A stretch of DNA of 57,565 nucleotides, taken from positions 1 to 57,565 of the IMG/VR virus record IMGVR_UViG_3300042898_002638; one strand, 5' to 3'. The stretch is from a virus. The first letter of the stretch is position 1; every line of letters starts with the position of its first letter. A program made the position numbers and the translations under genes. Positions 42,711-49,129 of this stretch are shown one piece after another. The notes under the pieces were generated by a model that searched no databases, had not been told where the DNA came from, and worked only from the letters and a program-made list of their open reading frames with translations.

Positions 42711-44003
42711 TCATTGAGATCTCAGCAACCGAATCATTTTGCAATAATAATCATAATAATATTTTGTAATCAGACTGGGATCTGCTTTTAATATTTTTTT
42801 CCTCACTGCTCTTAGAAATATGCCACGTGGTTTTTTAATGTGTTGAATTGTATGTGTTAAATTAGTTTTTAATTCTTCAATTACTTGTTGTTGAAATGCA
42901 TCGCTGAAAAAATGTTTTTTGTTAAATTCGGCTATGTGTCTGATTTCTACTAGAAAGTGATCGAACTCCTTGGCATTAAGCAAATTAATTTTATTCATGC
43001 TGTTGATAATTTTTTCAAGTCTTAGTAAACTATCTGTCTCTTGATCATAACTTTCGTCAATCCAAGGAGCAAATGTTCGAAATCCGTAACTTCTAAGATA
43101 CTCTAAACTGTGTGGCCCTGCTGCCAATACAAATGGATGACCACATGCAATTGGTCTCAATATCTTTTCTGTCAAGTGAATTCTTGAGTCGTCAAACATG
43201 GTTTCTAAAACTACACTCATTGCAGTTGAATTAAAATCATCATGATTGTACTGTGCGCTTTCGTTGCTGTCGCATTGATTGTCTTTGAGCAGATCTAATA
43301 CAGTGCTATCTTTGAGCGCAAAATTGACATTTTTAAATTTATGATCATAATAATGATACCCTTGATCACCTTCGGACCTAGCTGATATACTGGTTTTACT
43401 TGATTCATGCAACCCATGTTCAATTAATAACTCCATGAACTTTAATCTGTATTCTCTAGTATTACCCCAGGCGCGATTATATATAAGGAATTTTTCTTGT
43501 ATATGAGATTGCGGAACAAGCCGAGCATCTATTTCAGCAAATCTATACCAGTCACGAGCAATAATTGCATGACACCAATAGTAAACCGGCAAAAAATTAT
43601 CTTGAGAATACTGTTCTAAGTCAACAGAATTTTTTTCAGAATGCAGTAAAATTGCCTGGTCACGTGGCATGCCATATGTCAATGGTATTGCTAATAAATT
43701 TTTATCAACTAATTCCTGAGATCTTATTTCTGTGGCAGTGGAAGTGCCCGACGCCGGGTCGTGCAAATTCTGAATAAAAACATGCAATGATGCTGGATCA
43801 ATATTTGTATACAAATTATAATTCAGTGGTTCTTGGTCGTGGACAACAACTGGAATGTCAACATAATGTCCCCCTATTAGGGGAGTCAGTGGAGTGAGAT
43901 CAAAAATGTTTTTACTGCCATGCGGATAAAATCTATAGATTACTACAGGAACAGGTATAATCGATTGCACCCAGTGGTACAAATAGTCTAAGGGAATGTT
44001 CAT
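42711..44003 (-). CDS. GT10/exostosin-like glycosyltransferase 4
   Basis: 430 residues, the longest of the group. PVVVHDQEPLNYNL (about residue 53) pairs with WMHDQEPC of the 19347 protein. IHLTEKILRPIACGHPFV then LEYLRSYGFRTFAPWIDESYD is the common signature. The C-terminal 60 residues are basic and may touch membrane or RNA. It lies alone between the ahpC operon and the tmRNA; the intergenic 42600-42710 shows no clear gene. Confidence 0.65.
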   Translation of the reverse strand: MNIPLDYLYHWVQSIIPVPVVIYRFYPHGSKNIFDLTPLTPLIGGHYVDIPVVVHDQEPLNYNLYTNIDPASLHVFIQNLHDPASGTSTATEIRSQELVDKNLLAIPLTYGMPRDQAILLHSEKNSVDLEQYSQDNFLPVYYWCHAIIARDWYRFAEIDARLVPQSHIQEKFLIYNRAWGNTREYRLKFMELLIEHGLHESSKTSISARSEGDQGYHYYDHKFKNVNFALKDSTVLDLLKDNQCDSNESAQYNHDDFNSTAMSVVLETMFDDSRIHLTEKILRPIACGHPFVLAAGPHSLEYLRSYGFRTFAPWIDESYDQETDSLLRLEKIINSMNKINLLNAKEFDHFLVEIRHIAEFNKKHFFSDAFQQQVIEELKTNLTHTIQHIKKPRGIFLRAVRKKILKADPSLITKYYYDYYCKMIRLLRSQ

Positions 44004-44030
44004 TCGGGGGAATTGTATTTGTTAATGAAT

Positions 44031-44068
44031 AAAAAGGTAATTTAATTCTGTTACGAGGATAAATTACC
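44031..44068 (-). terminator. Intrinsic terminator of tmRNA
   Basis: Minus strand GGTAATTTA ... TAAATTACC (9-bp stem, arms 44060-44068 and 44036-44044) followed by TTTTTATTC. Confidence 0.8.
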
Positions 44069-44366
44069 AAAAACCCTAGGCGGTGTTTAGACTGCCAATG
44101 CTTCCTTGGCTGAACGAGCAGAGAACTTGACATTCTTGCCTGATACAGTTACGGTTTTGTTTACGTTTGCATTTACGTTTTTTGCGTCTACGACCGGGTC
44201 TCCCCTGTCCTACGGCTTCTGCATTGCCGTGCTGTCCACTTCAATACTTCTGACCCAATCGATAGCCTGGTCACCCCCACCTAAATATACCTTATACACT
44301 TAGGTGGAGGTGGCGGGAGTCGAACCCGCGTCTTGAATCCATTTTTATCGGCTTCATACAGCAATA
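44069..44366 (-). ncRNA. ssrA: Circularly permuted two-piece tmRNA
   Basis: In transcript order the acceptor piece comes first: GACGCGGG, T loop TTCGACT, CCCGC, then CACCTCC-ACC ending at 44303. A 24-base spacer follows, then the coding piece from 44278. Its 5' GGGGGTG pairs over 7 bp with CACCTCC, and TTGGGTC (44252-44258) pairs with GATTCAA (44333-44339) as helix P2. The tag frame resumes at GCA (44185) after GTAGAC and runs 32 codons to TAA (44087), beginning AKNVNANVNK and ending KEALAV. A stalled ribosome would be rescued and the product tagged for proteolysis. Confidence 0.85.
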
Positions 44367-44371
44367 ACACT

Positions 44372-44379
44372 TATTTATA
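44372..44379 (-). promoter_or_regulatory. T4-type late promoter of tmRNA
   Basis: TATAAATA on the minus strand; predicted start 44366, just before the acceptor piece. Confidence 0.75.
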
Positions 44380-44389
44380 ATTGTTAAGT

Positions 44390-44929
44390 TTAGGAGTACC
44401 ACAATTCTGTGGGCTCGGGCTTAAATCTAATAGATAAAATTACTCTTTCATGCTCTTGCGGATTAATCGCATTGTGCGGAACATTGATTTGGACCAACGC
44501 CGGAGTTGTTAACGAACAAGTATGTGTTGGTGGCAACCCATTGGAATCATACATGTCTGTTGTGGCCCCATAGTACCTTCCGGTATTTAGAGTCTCTGTA
44601 TAACTGGCATGTTCCCACCAATTCATAGTTGAATTTTCACATCCAACTATTGGAAGATTTAATGCTAAAAATTTAGGATATTGTTTGTCACCATCAATAT
44701 GAATTGGTAGTTGGTCATTTGGTGCTGTCATAAAAAATCTAGCAATATCCCACACTAAAGAATTTTTTTCAAAGAATTCTTTAAGAGCCGGACAAGCAGA
44801 TAGTACTACATTTGACTCAACCACATACGCACTGGTTTTAATTTCTTTAAATACCTTAGGTAACAACAAAATCAGTTGTTGTTGTATTTCATCAAATTTT
44901 GGGATATTGATAAATTTATATGGAAGCAT
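44390..44929 (-). CDS. 2OG-Fe(II) oxygenase-like protein (179 aa), leaderless
   Basis: 179 residues. LPIHIDGDKQYPKFLALNLPI gives HxD; QINVPHNAINPQEHERVILSIRF gives distal His and Arg. The middle NWWEHASYTETLNTGRYYG is unlike the other oxygenases here. The ATG at 44929 is five bases after TATAAATA, with no Shine-Dalgarno, so a leaderless mRNA is predicted. It lies directly before the tmRNA in the same direction. Confidence 0.7.
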   Translation of the reverse strand: MLPYKFINIPKFDEIQQQLILLLPKVFKEIKTSAYVVESNVVLSACPALKEFFEKNSLVWDIARFFMTAPNDQLPIHIDGDKQYPKFLALNLPIVGCENSTMNWWEHASYTETLNTGRYYGATTDMYDSNGLPPTHTCSLTTPALVQINVPHNAINPQEHERVILSIRFKPEPTELWYS

Positions 44930-44934
44930 ACATT

Positions 44935-44942
44935 TATTTATA
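44935..44942 (-). promoter_or_regulatory. T4-type late promoter, leaderless
   Basis: TATAAATA on the minus strand, five bases before ATG 44929. Confidence 0.8.
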
Positions 44943-44944
44943 AT

Positions 44945-45019
44945 TGGTTGCGGGGGAAGGACTCGAACCTCCGGCTTCCAGGTTATGAGCCTGGCGGTCT
45001 ACCACTGACGTACCCCGCG
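44945..45019 (-). tRNA. Initiator tRNA-fMet(CAT)
   Basis: CCA encoded, anticodon CAT at 44985-44987, and the C1-A72 mismatch that marks bacterial initiators. The anticodon stem has CCAGG/CCTGG rather than the full three G-C pairs. T loop TTCGAGT. Confidence 0.85.
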
Positions 45020-45025
45020 ATAAAT

Positions 45026-45115
45026 TGGCGGAAGCGGTGAGATTCGAACTCACGAGGGACGTTAATCCCTGCTGGGTTAGTAATCCAGTGCCATCGGCCA
45101 CTCGGCCACGCTTCC
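45026..45115 (-). tRNA. tRNA-Ser with unusual anticodon ACT
   Basis: Well-formed class II tRNA: CCA, G73, acceptor GGAAGCG/CGCTTCC, long variable arm, T loop TTCGAAT. The anticodon loop is TTACTAA with ACT at 45079-45081 and an A31-C39 mismatch, where a tRNA-Ser(GCT) would have CTGCTAA. Confidence 0.8.
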
Positions 45116-45125
45116 TATATTTGTA

Positions 45126-45153
45126 ATTATAACAGAAAAAAATTAAAAGTCAA
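45126..45153 (-). promoter_or_regulatory. Sigma70 promoter of tRNA-Ser/fMet
   Basis: Minus strand TTGACT (45148-45153), 16-base T-rich spacer, TATAAT (45126-45131), ending 11 bases before tRNA-Ser. Confidence 0.8.
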
Positions 45154-45160
45154 TGGCTTT

Positions 45161-45661
45161 TTAAAATCTTTCGTTAACTCTGGCTCTATAACTTGCAGTT
45201 GACAATCCTTTAAAACGGTCTGCCGCATAACTGGCAGCAAATGCATTGGGTTTAACTGATGGGGTCACATTGCAAGTGCCTTTGATGTAGCCCACAGCCT
45301 GTGATATCACACAGCTGGATCCGTAACGATCATCTGGATTAATATCCAAATGCACTTCAACATGACGATTTTCTAATACTTCGCCCAATTTCAAATACAG
45401 TTCCGATACTTTGTAAACTTCATTCATTAGACGCATACTAGGACGTGATGTTTTTTGATCAAAGTCTCGTTCGCGGTGCACTTCTCCAAATAGTTTACAG
45501 CCGCTATTACCGTTGATATGCACCACAACTGCCAACACATAATCAGCATACCAAACACCGTTTACACGATGCCGCTCAGAATCGCACCCAAGATAAATCT
45601 TAGTCTCAGGAGTTTGTTCTTCAATGAACTTTTTTACTTTAACAAGATTGATCTTTTCCAT
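45161..45661 (-). CDS. RNase H-like protein (YkuK/DUF458-like)
   Basis: 166 residues. TKIYLGCDSERHRVNGVWYADY is the first strand of an RNase H-like fold with Asp in GCDSE; EVHLDINPDDRYGSS holds more acidic residues; the C-terminal VKPNAFAASYAADRF is typical of the YkuK-type family as I recall. Could be a nuclease or nucleic-acid binding protein. Located between tRNA genes. Confidence 0.7.
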   Translation of the reverse strand: MEKINLVKVKKFIEEQTPETKIYLGCDSERHRVNGVWYADYVLAVVVHINGNSGCKLFGEVHRERDFDQKTSRPSMRLMNEVYKVSELYLKLGEVLENRHVEVHLDINPDDRYGSSCVISQAVGYIKGTCNVTPSVKPNAFAASYAADRFKGLSTASYRARVNERF

Positions 45662-45673
45662 AATGTTCTATGT

Positions 45674-45758
45674 TGGTGGGGATGGAGAGACTCGAACTCT
45701 CACGATTTTACTCGCTGGAACCTAAATCCAGTGCGGCTACCAATTACGCCACATCCCC
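45674..45758 (-). tRNA. tRNA-Leu(TAG)
   Basis: CCA encoded, class II variable arm, acceptor GGGGATG/CATCCCC, anticodon TAG at 45722-45724 on CTGGA/TCCAG. Confidence 0.92.
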
Positions 45759-45765
45759 TTTTAAT

Positions 45766-45841
45766 TGGCTCCCCAACGTGGGCTCGAACCACGGACCAAC
45801 AGATTAACAGTCTGCTACTCTACCGACTGAGCTATTGGGGA
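45766..45841 (-). tRNA. tRNA-Asn(GTT)
   Basis: CCA encoded, G73, acceptor TCCCCAA/TTGGGGA, T loop TTCGAGC, anticodon GTT at 45806-45808. Confidence 0.92.
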
Positions 45842-45847
45842 ATAATC

Positions 45848-46003
45848 TTACTTGCGTTCTTTAGACGAGAATGACGCAGGTGTTGCCTGTGCGTCAATCA
45901 TGGCTCTTTTAAATCCGTTGCGATCGTGTTGATCTTTAAACTTTAACAATGCCATCAATGTTTTTGTACGTTTGCTGAGTTTGAATGCTGATGTTGTTTT
46001 CAT
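45848..46003 (-). CDS. Small basic phage protein (51 aa)
   Basis: 51 residues starting MKTTSAFKLSKRTKTLMALL, then FKDQHDRNGFKRAMIDAQ. Basic, helical. AAAGGAAAC precedes the ATG. The FKRAMIDAQ segment recalls short proteins in T4-like marine phages. Function unknown. Confidence 0.7.
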   Translation of the reverse strand: MKTTSAFKLSKRTKTLMALLKFKDQHDRNGFKRAMIDAQATPASFSSKERK

Positions 46004-46041
46004 TTGTTTCCTTTGGGGTATTTATTTGGGTAAAATTGTGA

Positions 46042-46049
46042 TATAAATA
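46042..46049 (+). promoter_or_regulatory. T4-type late promoter, leaderless
   Basis: TATAAATA on the + strand, five bases before the ATG at 46055. Confidence 0.8.
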
Positions 46050-46054
46050 TCTGT

Positions 46055-46240
46055 ATGCAAACGCAAACACAAGATTTTATTTCAGTTAGTGGACATCTAC
46101 AAGTGCATCTGTCACTTAGTGAGTATAACACATCTTATATTTTTGTCAATGATATTTTCAATGATCGGCTAATTATGCGTTACTTTAGTGATCACGAAAC
46201 TGCAGTCAATTGGATCAAGACTCTTAAAGATCACTATTGA
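46055..46240 (+). CDS. Small hypothetical protein (61 aa), leaderless
   Basis: 61 residues: FISVSGHLQVHLSLSEYN, then IFNDRLIMRYFSDHETAVNW; a small alpha/beta protein without known motif. No Shine-Dalgarno; TATAAATA sits exactly five bases before the ATG. It runs against the flanking tRNA genes. Confidence 0.75.
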   Translation: MQTQTQDFISVSGHLQVHLSLSEYNTSYIFVNDIFNDRLIMRYFSDHETAVNWIKTLKDHY

Positions 46241-46248
46241 TCACATGC

Positions 46249-46324
46249 TGGGGAGAAGTATGGGAATCGAACCCATATTAACGGAATCACAATCCGTGGT
46301 GTTGACCTTTACACTAACTACTCC
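46249..46324 (-). tRNA. tRNA-His(GTG)
   Basis: CCA encoded; C73 with an encoded G at position -1, the His identity pair; anticodon GTG at 46288-46290 on ACGGA/TCCGT. One U-U mismatch in the acceptor. Confidence 0.9.
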
Positions 46325-46330
46325 ATAATA

Positions 46331-46405
46331 TGGTCTCGCCTGCAAGAATCGAACTCACATTCAAGAGGTAGAAGCTCTTTGTATTATCCATTATACTAAG
46401 GCGAG
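46331..46405 (-). tRNA. tRNA-Arg(TCT)
   Basis: CCA encoded, acceptor CTCGCCT/AGGCGAG, anticodon TCT at 46370-46372 on AAGAG/CTCTT. T stem has two G-U pairs. Confidence 0.9.
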
Positions 46406-46408
46406 AAC

Positions 46409-46485
46409 TGGCAAAAGGGTACAAGAATTGAACTCTGATAGACTGGTTAACAGCCAGCTACTTTGGCCGTTAATTTATGCCCCTT
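46409..46485 (-). tRNA. tRNA-Asn(GTT)-like, probably degenerate
   Basis: CCA and G73 present and anticodon GTT at 46449-46451 on a good stem, but the T stem keeps only about three pairs and the acceptor has a C-C mismatch and G-U pairs. T loop TTCAATT. An intact tRNA-Asn lies at 45766, so this is likely a decaying copy. Confidence 0.5.
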
Positions 46486-46510
46486 AAAATTAATTGTTAA
46501 ATAACAGATC

Positions 46511-47314
46511 ATGAGTGACTGGCGTCAATTTTATCAAGCAGTAAGAGATCCTTTGTGGCCTGACTGTGCCACTGAAGATTCTTATCCGCTTCTACCTGAT
46601 TTCATACGCCAGGAATGCGAAACCGTACATGGTTATGTACCAGGTAGTTTCAAGCATGCCGCCCGCCCACCGCAGTTAGTGCATCCAATCAGCCAAGTAC
46701 CTGAATCTATACTGAATGCGGCCATAGCCGAAATAGACAACATAGATTGGACGCAGCCACAAATAGATTCATATATCAGAACTTACCAAAAAGTTGAATC
46801 TCGTGGCGTTACTGACACTACTCCACCAAACCGCCGGCATTTTATAAATCAAAACCTACCAATTTTTCTGCGCACTTACAAAGAAGCATTAACTGATAAT
46901 AATATAACTGACTGGCTAGATTATCACAAAAATATTGACTCGGTGGACACTGAATGGCAAGCGAAACTGCCCGATGTGACCAAACTTTTACACTGGGTAC
47001 AACAAAAAATGAATGCCCAGGCCACCGGTAACAGTGTTTTAAACTGCATGCTACCAGGTGGCAGTATTATTCCACATACTGACTCAGGTCGTTATTTTAC
47101 CACCTACTGTAGATTTCACATACCACTGCAAACCAACAGTCAGGTAATTTTTTCTGGGGCATCTGACATTCAAGAACACATGCCTTTAGGTTGGCTGTAT
47201 AGATTCAATAATCGAATGCTACATCAAGTCCAAAATCAAGGAACAACTAATCGTGTGCATTTGGTTGTTGATCTGTTGTTGGATCAACCCAACAGCATTG
47301 TTGATATCACCTGA
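46511..47314 (+). CDS. 2OG-Fe(II) oxygenase-like (Asp/Asn hydroxylase type)
   Basis: 267 residues. GGSIIPHTDSGRYFTTYCRF gives HxD, RMLHQVQNQGTTNRVHLVVD gives distal His and Arg, with the conserved strands of aspartyl/asparaginyl beta-hydroxylases between (FHIPLQTNSQVIF). The N-terminal half has no known domain. It is one of four oxygenase-like genes here with an intact HxD..H..R set. A GTTAAATA late-like octamer lies seven bases before the ATG. Confidence 0.78.
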   Translation: MSDWRQFYQAVRDPLWPDCATEDSYPLLPDFIRQECETVHGYVPGSFKHAARPPQLVHPISQVPESILNAAIAEIDNIDWTQPQIDSYIRTYQKVESRGVTDTTPPNRRHFINQNLPIFLRTYKEALTDNNITDWLDYHKNIDSVDTEWQAKLPDVTKLLHWVQQKMNAQATGNSVLNCMLPGGSIIPHTDSGRYFTTYCRFHIPLQTNSQVIFSGASDIQEHMPLGWLYRFNNRMLHQVQNQGTTNRVHLVVDLLLDQPNSIVDIT

Positions 47315-47364
47315 GAGATTCTAACTCACGACCTTATTTAGGCCAAGAATACGCTTCAGAGCTA
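47308..47364 (-). pseudogene. tRNA remnant (Ala-like), truncated
   Basis: A T arm with loop TTAGAAT and an anticodon-arm-like hairpin whose loop TTGGCCT would give GGC. The D arm is collapsed and no acceptor partner exists, because the 5' side runs into the 3' end of tRNA-Gln. Best read as the 3' half of a lost tRNA. Confidence 0.35.
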
Positions 47365-47442
47365 TGGCAGAGGGTACTGGATTCGAACCAGTGATCATGG
47401 AGTCAAAGTCCAATGCTTTAGGCCAAACTAAGCTAACCCCCA
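47365..47442 (-). tRNA. tRNA-Gln(TTG)
   Basis: CCA encoded, T loop TTCGAAT, anticodon TTG at 47404-47406; weak 1-72 pair (U-U), tolerable because tRNA-Gln has a weak first pair. Confidence 0.88.
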
Positions 47443-47453
47443 GTAATAATTGT

Positions 47454-47527
47454 TGGAGCGGGATAGGAGAATCGAACTCCTGACTAAACCTTGGCAAGGT
47501 TTCGTTTGACCATTAAACTAATCCCGC
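47454..47527 (-). tRNA. tRNA-Gly(GCC)
   Basis: CCA encoded, acceptor GCGGGAT/ATCCCGC, anticodon GCC at 47493-47495 on AAACC/GGTTT. Confidence 0.93.
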
Positions 47528-47530
47528 ATG

Positions 47531-47605
47531 TGGTGGTGATGAGTAGAATCGAACTACCACTGGACTCCGTATGAAGGAGGCGCACTACCGTTATGCTACA
47601 TCACC
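47531..47605 (-). tRNA. tRNA-Met(CAT), elongator type
   Basis: CCA encoded, acceptor GGTGATG/CATCACC fully paired (so not an initiator), anticodon CAT at 47571-47573. It could be an Ile2 tRNA if C34 is lysidinylated; sequence alone does not decide. Confidence 0.85.
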
Positions 47606-47607
47606 AA

Positions 47608-48342
47608 TCAGTCGAAGTAGTATTCAAGATCAGATAATCCGGCCACGTTAGAATAATCTAAGCCGTGTATGTAAGACTCGCGACGCAAGTCATTTCCGGG
47701 CACCAAGTCTCGGCGAATGTGTGTTAATTCCATACATCCAAAAACGCCATCAGTGTCATAGCCCACGTGATTGTTGCCGTGTACGTGTACAATGGCATAG
47801 TGCTCTTGCCACCGTTCTACAGCCTGGTGCCATTGTTTGCTACGATTGGCACAGTTGTGCCATTCCATTGCAACGCCTACAATGCGATCGCGATGTTGTA
47901 CGATGCTTTCAATCAAACTGTATTCACCACCTTCGATGTCCATCTTGATGAACACCTGGTCTACACCCATTCTGTCTAGTGCTCGTGCAAAGTTTTCTGG
48001 CCCAATAAACTCTGGCCAATGTTTTACGTTACCTTGAAAGAATTCATCGTACATGGCTCGAATATCCAAGTGTCCACGAACAGGTGTGTTGATGCTGATA
48101 CGCATGGTATCTCTGGTAACACTGGCGTCATACATCTGAATTGGATCCTGGGGCTTGAGATCATGCCAGTCTTGGTCAAATGTAAAATCGTCACCTAGAC
48201 CAAAACTCAGCAGGCCCTGTGCTTGTTCCACTGCTGAACGTGGCACAATGTAGCCGCCATCCATTTTTCCACCTAATCTAATTAGGTCAGGCACTGCAAC
48301 GGGGCAGAGCCAATGTAGTTCTTGGGGTAGTTTAATTTTCAT
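47608..48342 (-). CDS. FkbM-family methyltransferase
   Basis: 244 residues. GLLSFGLGDDFTFDQDW begins the SAM-binding Rossmann part, QVFIKMDIEGGEYSLIESI is the FkbM hallmark, and VAMEWHNCANR follows. FkbM proteins O-methylate sugars and related hydroxyls, so it may finish the glycan. Its product SAH is the substrate of AhcY (37272). The ATG at 48342 is five bases after AATAAATA, the leaderless late pattern. Confidence 0.9.
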   Translation of the reverse strand: MKIKLPQELHWLCPVAVPDLIRLGGKMDGGYIVPRSAVEQAQGLLSFGLGDDFTFDQDWHDLKPQDPIQMYDASVTRDTMRISINTPVRGHLDIRAMYDEFFQGNVKHWPEFIGPENFARALDRMGVDQVFIKMDIEGGEYSLIESIVQHRDRIVGVAMEWHNCANRSKQWHQAVERWQEHYAIVHVHGNNHVGYDTDGVFGCMELTHIRRDLVPGNDLRRESYIHGLDYSNVAGLSDLEYYFD

Positions 48343-48347
48343 AATTT

Positions 48348-48355
48348 TATTTATT
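48348..48355 (-). promoter_or_regulatory. Late-promoter-like AATAAATA, leaderless
   Basis: Seven of eight matches to TATAAATA, five bases before ATG 48342 on the minus strand. Confidence 0.6.
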
Positions 48356-48370
48356 GACTGGTTTTACACA

Positions 48371-48463
48371 CCATATAAAAGCACACTATATGCGCCCTGG
48401 TTGTCAAGCGCCACTAACAGCCTGCAACCACGCAGGGTAGCCGTGTAATGTGCTTTTATATGG
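48371..48463 (-). ncRNA. Structured RNA closed by a 15-bp stem
   Basis: Perfect 15-bp terminal helix (arms 48449-48463 and 48371-48385). The first arm begins with the CCA of tRNA-Lys. Inside is a hairpin CCTGC-GTGGTT-GCAGG. About 93 bases, lying between tRNA-Lys and the FkbM gene. No coding potential. Confidence 0.6.
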
Positions 48464-48534
48464 TAGGGGTGCAGGGGAACGATCCCTGTTTTACGGATTA
48501 AAAGTCCGTTACTTCACCTTAAAGTTTCACCCCC
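48461..48534 (-). tRNA. tRNA-Lys(TTT) with variant T loop
   Basis: CCA encoded, T stem CAGGG/CCCTG, anticodon TTT at 48500-48502 on ACGGA/TCCGT. The T loop is ATCGTTC instead of TTCGANN: position 54 is A and 58 is U. Confidence 0.85.
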
Positions 48535-48657
48535 TAATGGTTCTTGTTTTTGTGCTCGTCGCAACGCCTTGTTGGTCTTGCGATGCGCACCTGCTTTGCG
48601 AAATAGTGCAAGACGAACGAAGCAGTTACGTTCGCGCACGATCGGTTTACGTGTCAT
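48514..48657 (-). CDS. Small basic phage protein (47 aa)
   Basis: 47 residues from ATG 48657 with AAGGA seven bases upstream. Starts MTRKPIVRERNCFVRLALFR, then KAGAHRKTNKALRRAQKQE; highly basic, like a small nucleic-acid-binding protein. Its last codons overlap the 5' part of tRNA-Lys by 21 bases. Confidence 0.65.
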   Translation of the reverse strand: MTRKPIVRERNCFVRLALFRKAGAHRKTNKALRRAQKQEPLGGETLR

Positions 48658-48676
48658 ACAATTTCCTTTTATAAAA

Positions 48677-48752
48677 TGGTGGAGGAGACAGGGATCGAAC
48701 CTGCGACCTATTGCTTGCAAAGCAACCGCTCTCCCAACTGAGCTACACCCCC
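48677..48752 (-). tRNA. tRNA-Ala(TGC)
   Basis: CCA encoded, T loop TTCGATC, anticodon TGC at 48717-48719 on ATTGC/GCAAC; one U-U mismatch in the acceptor. Confidence 0.9.
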
Positions 48753-48764
48753 AAATGCTCTGCA

Positions 48765-48955
48765 TCCCCCGGCGGTAATTATAGAGTATCAAGATATGAC
48801 GCTATCATACCCATCACACACTCCTTCCACCCGCTTCCCGACAGGGACCGTTCTCGCATTGCCAGCGGCCTTTAGGTTTAAAGACTACCACCCGTAGTTG
48901 TCACACTACTTCTCATCCTGCGGGTCACAGTATCCGGAGACACCCGGAACGTTCA
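48765..48955 (-). ncRNA. Structured GC-rich RNA between tRNA-Tyr and tRNA-Ala
   Basis: About 190 bases with no ORF. In transcript order: TCCGG..CCGGA hairpin, a closing helix ACCCGC/GCGGGT, hairpins GTAGT-GTGACA-ACTAC, CTTTA-AACC-TAAAG, GGCCG..CGGTC and TCCC-TGTC-GGGA, then TATGA-TAGCG-TCATA. Markedly more GC-rich than surrounding intergenic DNA. Family not recognised. Confidence 0.55.
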
Positions 48956-48956
48956 T

Positions 48957-49041
48957 TGGTGGAGATGATAGGGATCGAACCTATTGTGACCGAAGTCGGA
49001 AGATTTACAGTCTCCTGCCATACCATTACGGCGGCATCTCC
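48957..49041 (-). tRNA. tRNA-Tyr(GTA)
   Basis: CCA encoded, class II variable arm, acceptor GGAGATG/CATCTCC, anticodon GTA at 49006-49008. Confidence 0.92.
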
Positions 49042-49046
49042 ATGTC

Positions 49047-49121
49047 TGGTACTCGATAGCGGAGTCGAACCGCTCTTGCCTGGATGAAAACCAGATGTCC
49101 TAACCGATAGACGAATCGAGC
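49047..49121 (-). tRNA. tRNA-Glu(TTC)
   Basis: CCA encoded, T loop TTCGACT, anticodon TTC at 49086-49088. Confidence 0.92.
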
Positions 49122-49129
49122 AAAAAGAG

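Noticed and set aside
42528-42791. Rightward frame with MATIEKINKETGLGGYF near 42633
   Set aside because: It runs into the end of the glycosyltransferase gene at 42711, ends in a repetitive Ile stretch, and has no ribosome site or late octamer. At most a gene fragment.
48390-48416. Sigma70 promoter with TTGACA inside the 93-base hairpin RNA
   Set aside because: TTGACA is present but no -10 box stands 16-18 bases away; the TATAGT is only 11 bases off.
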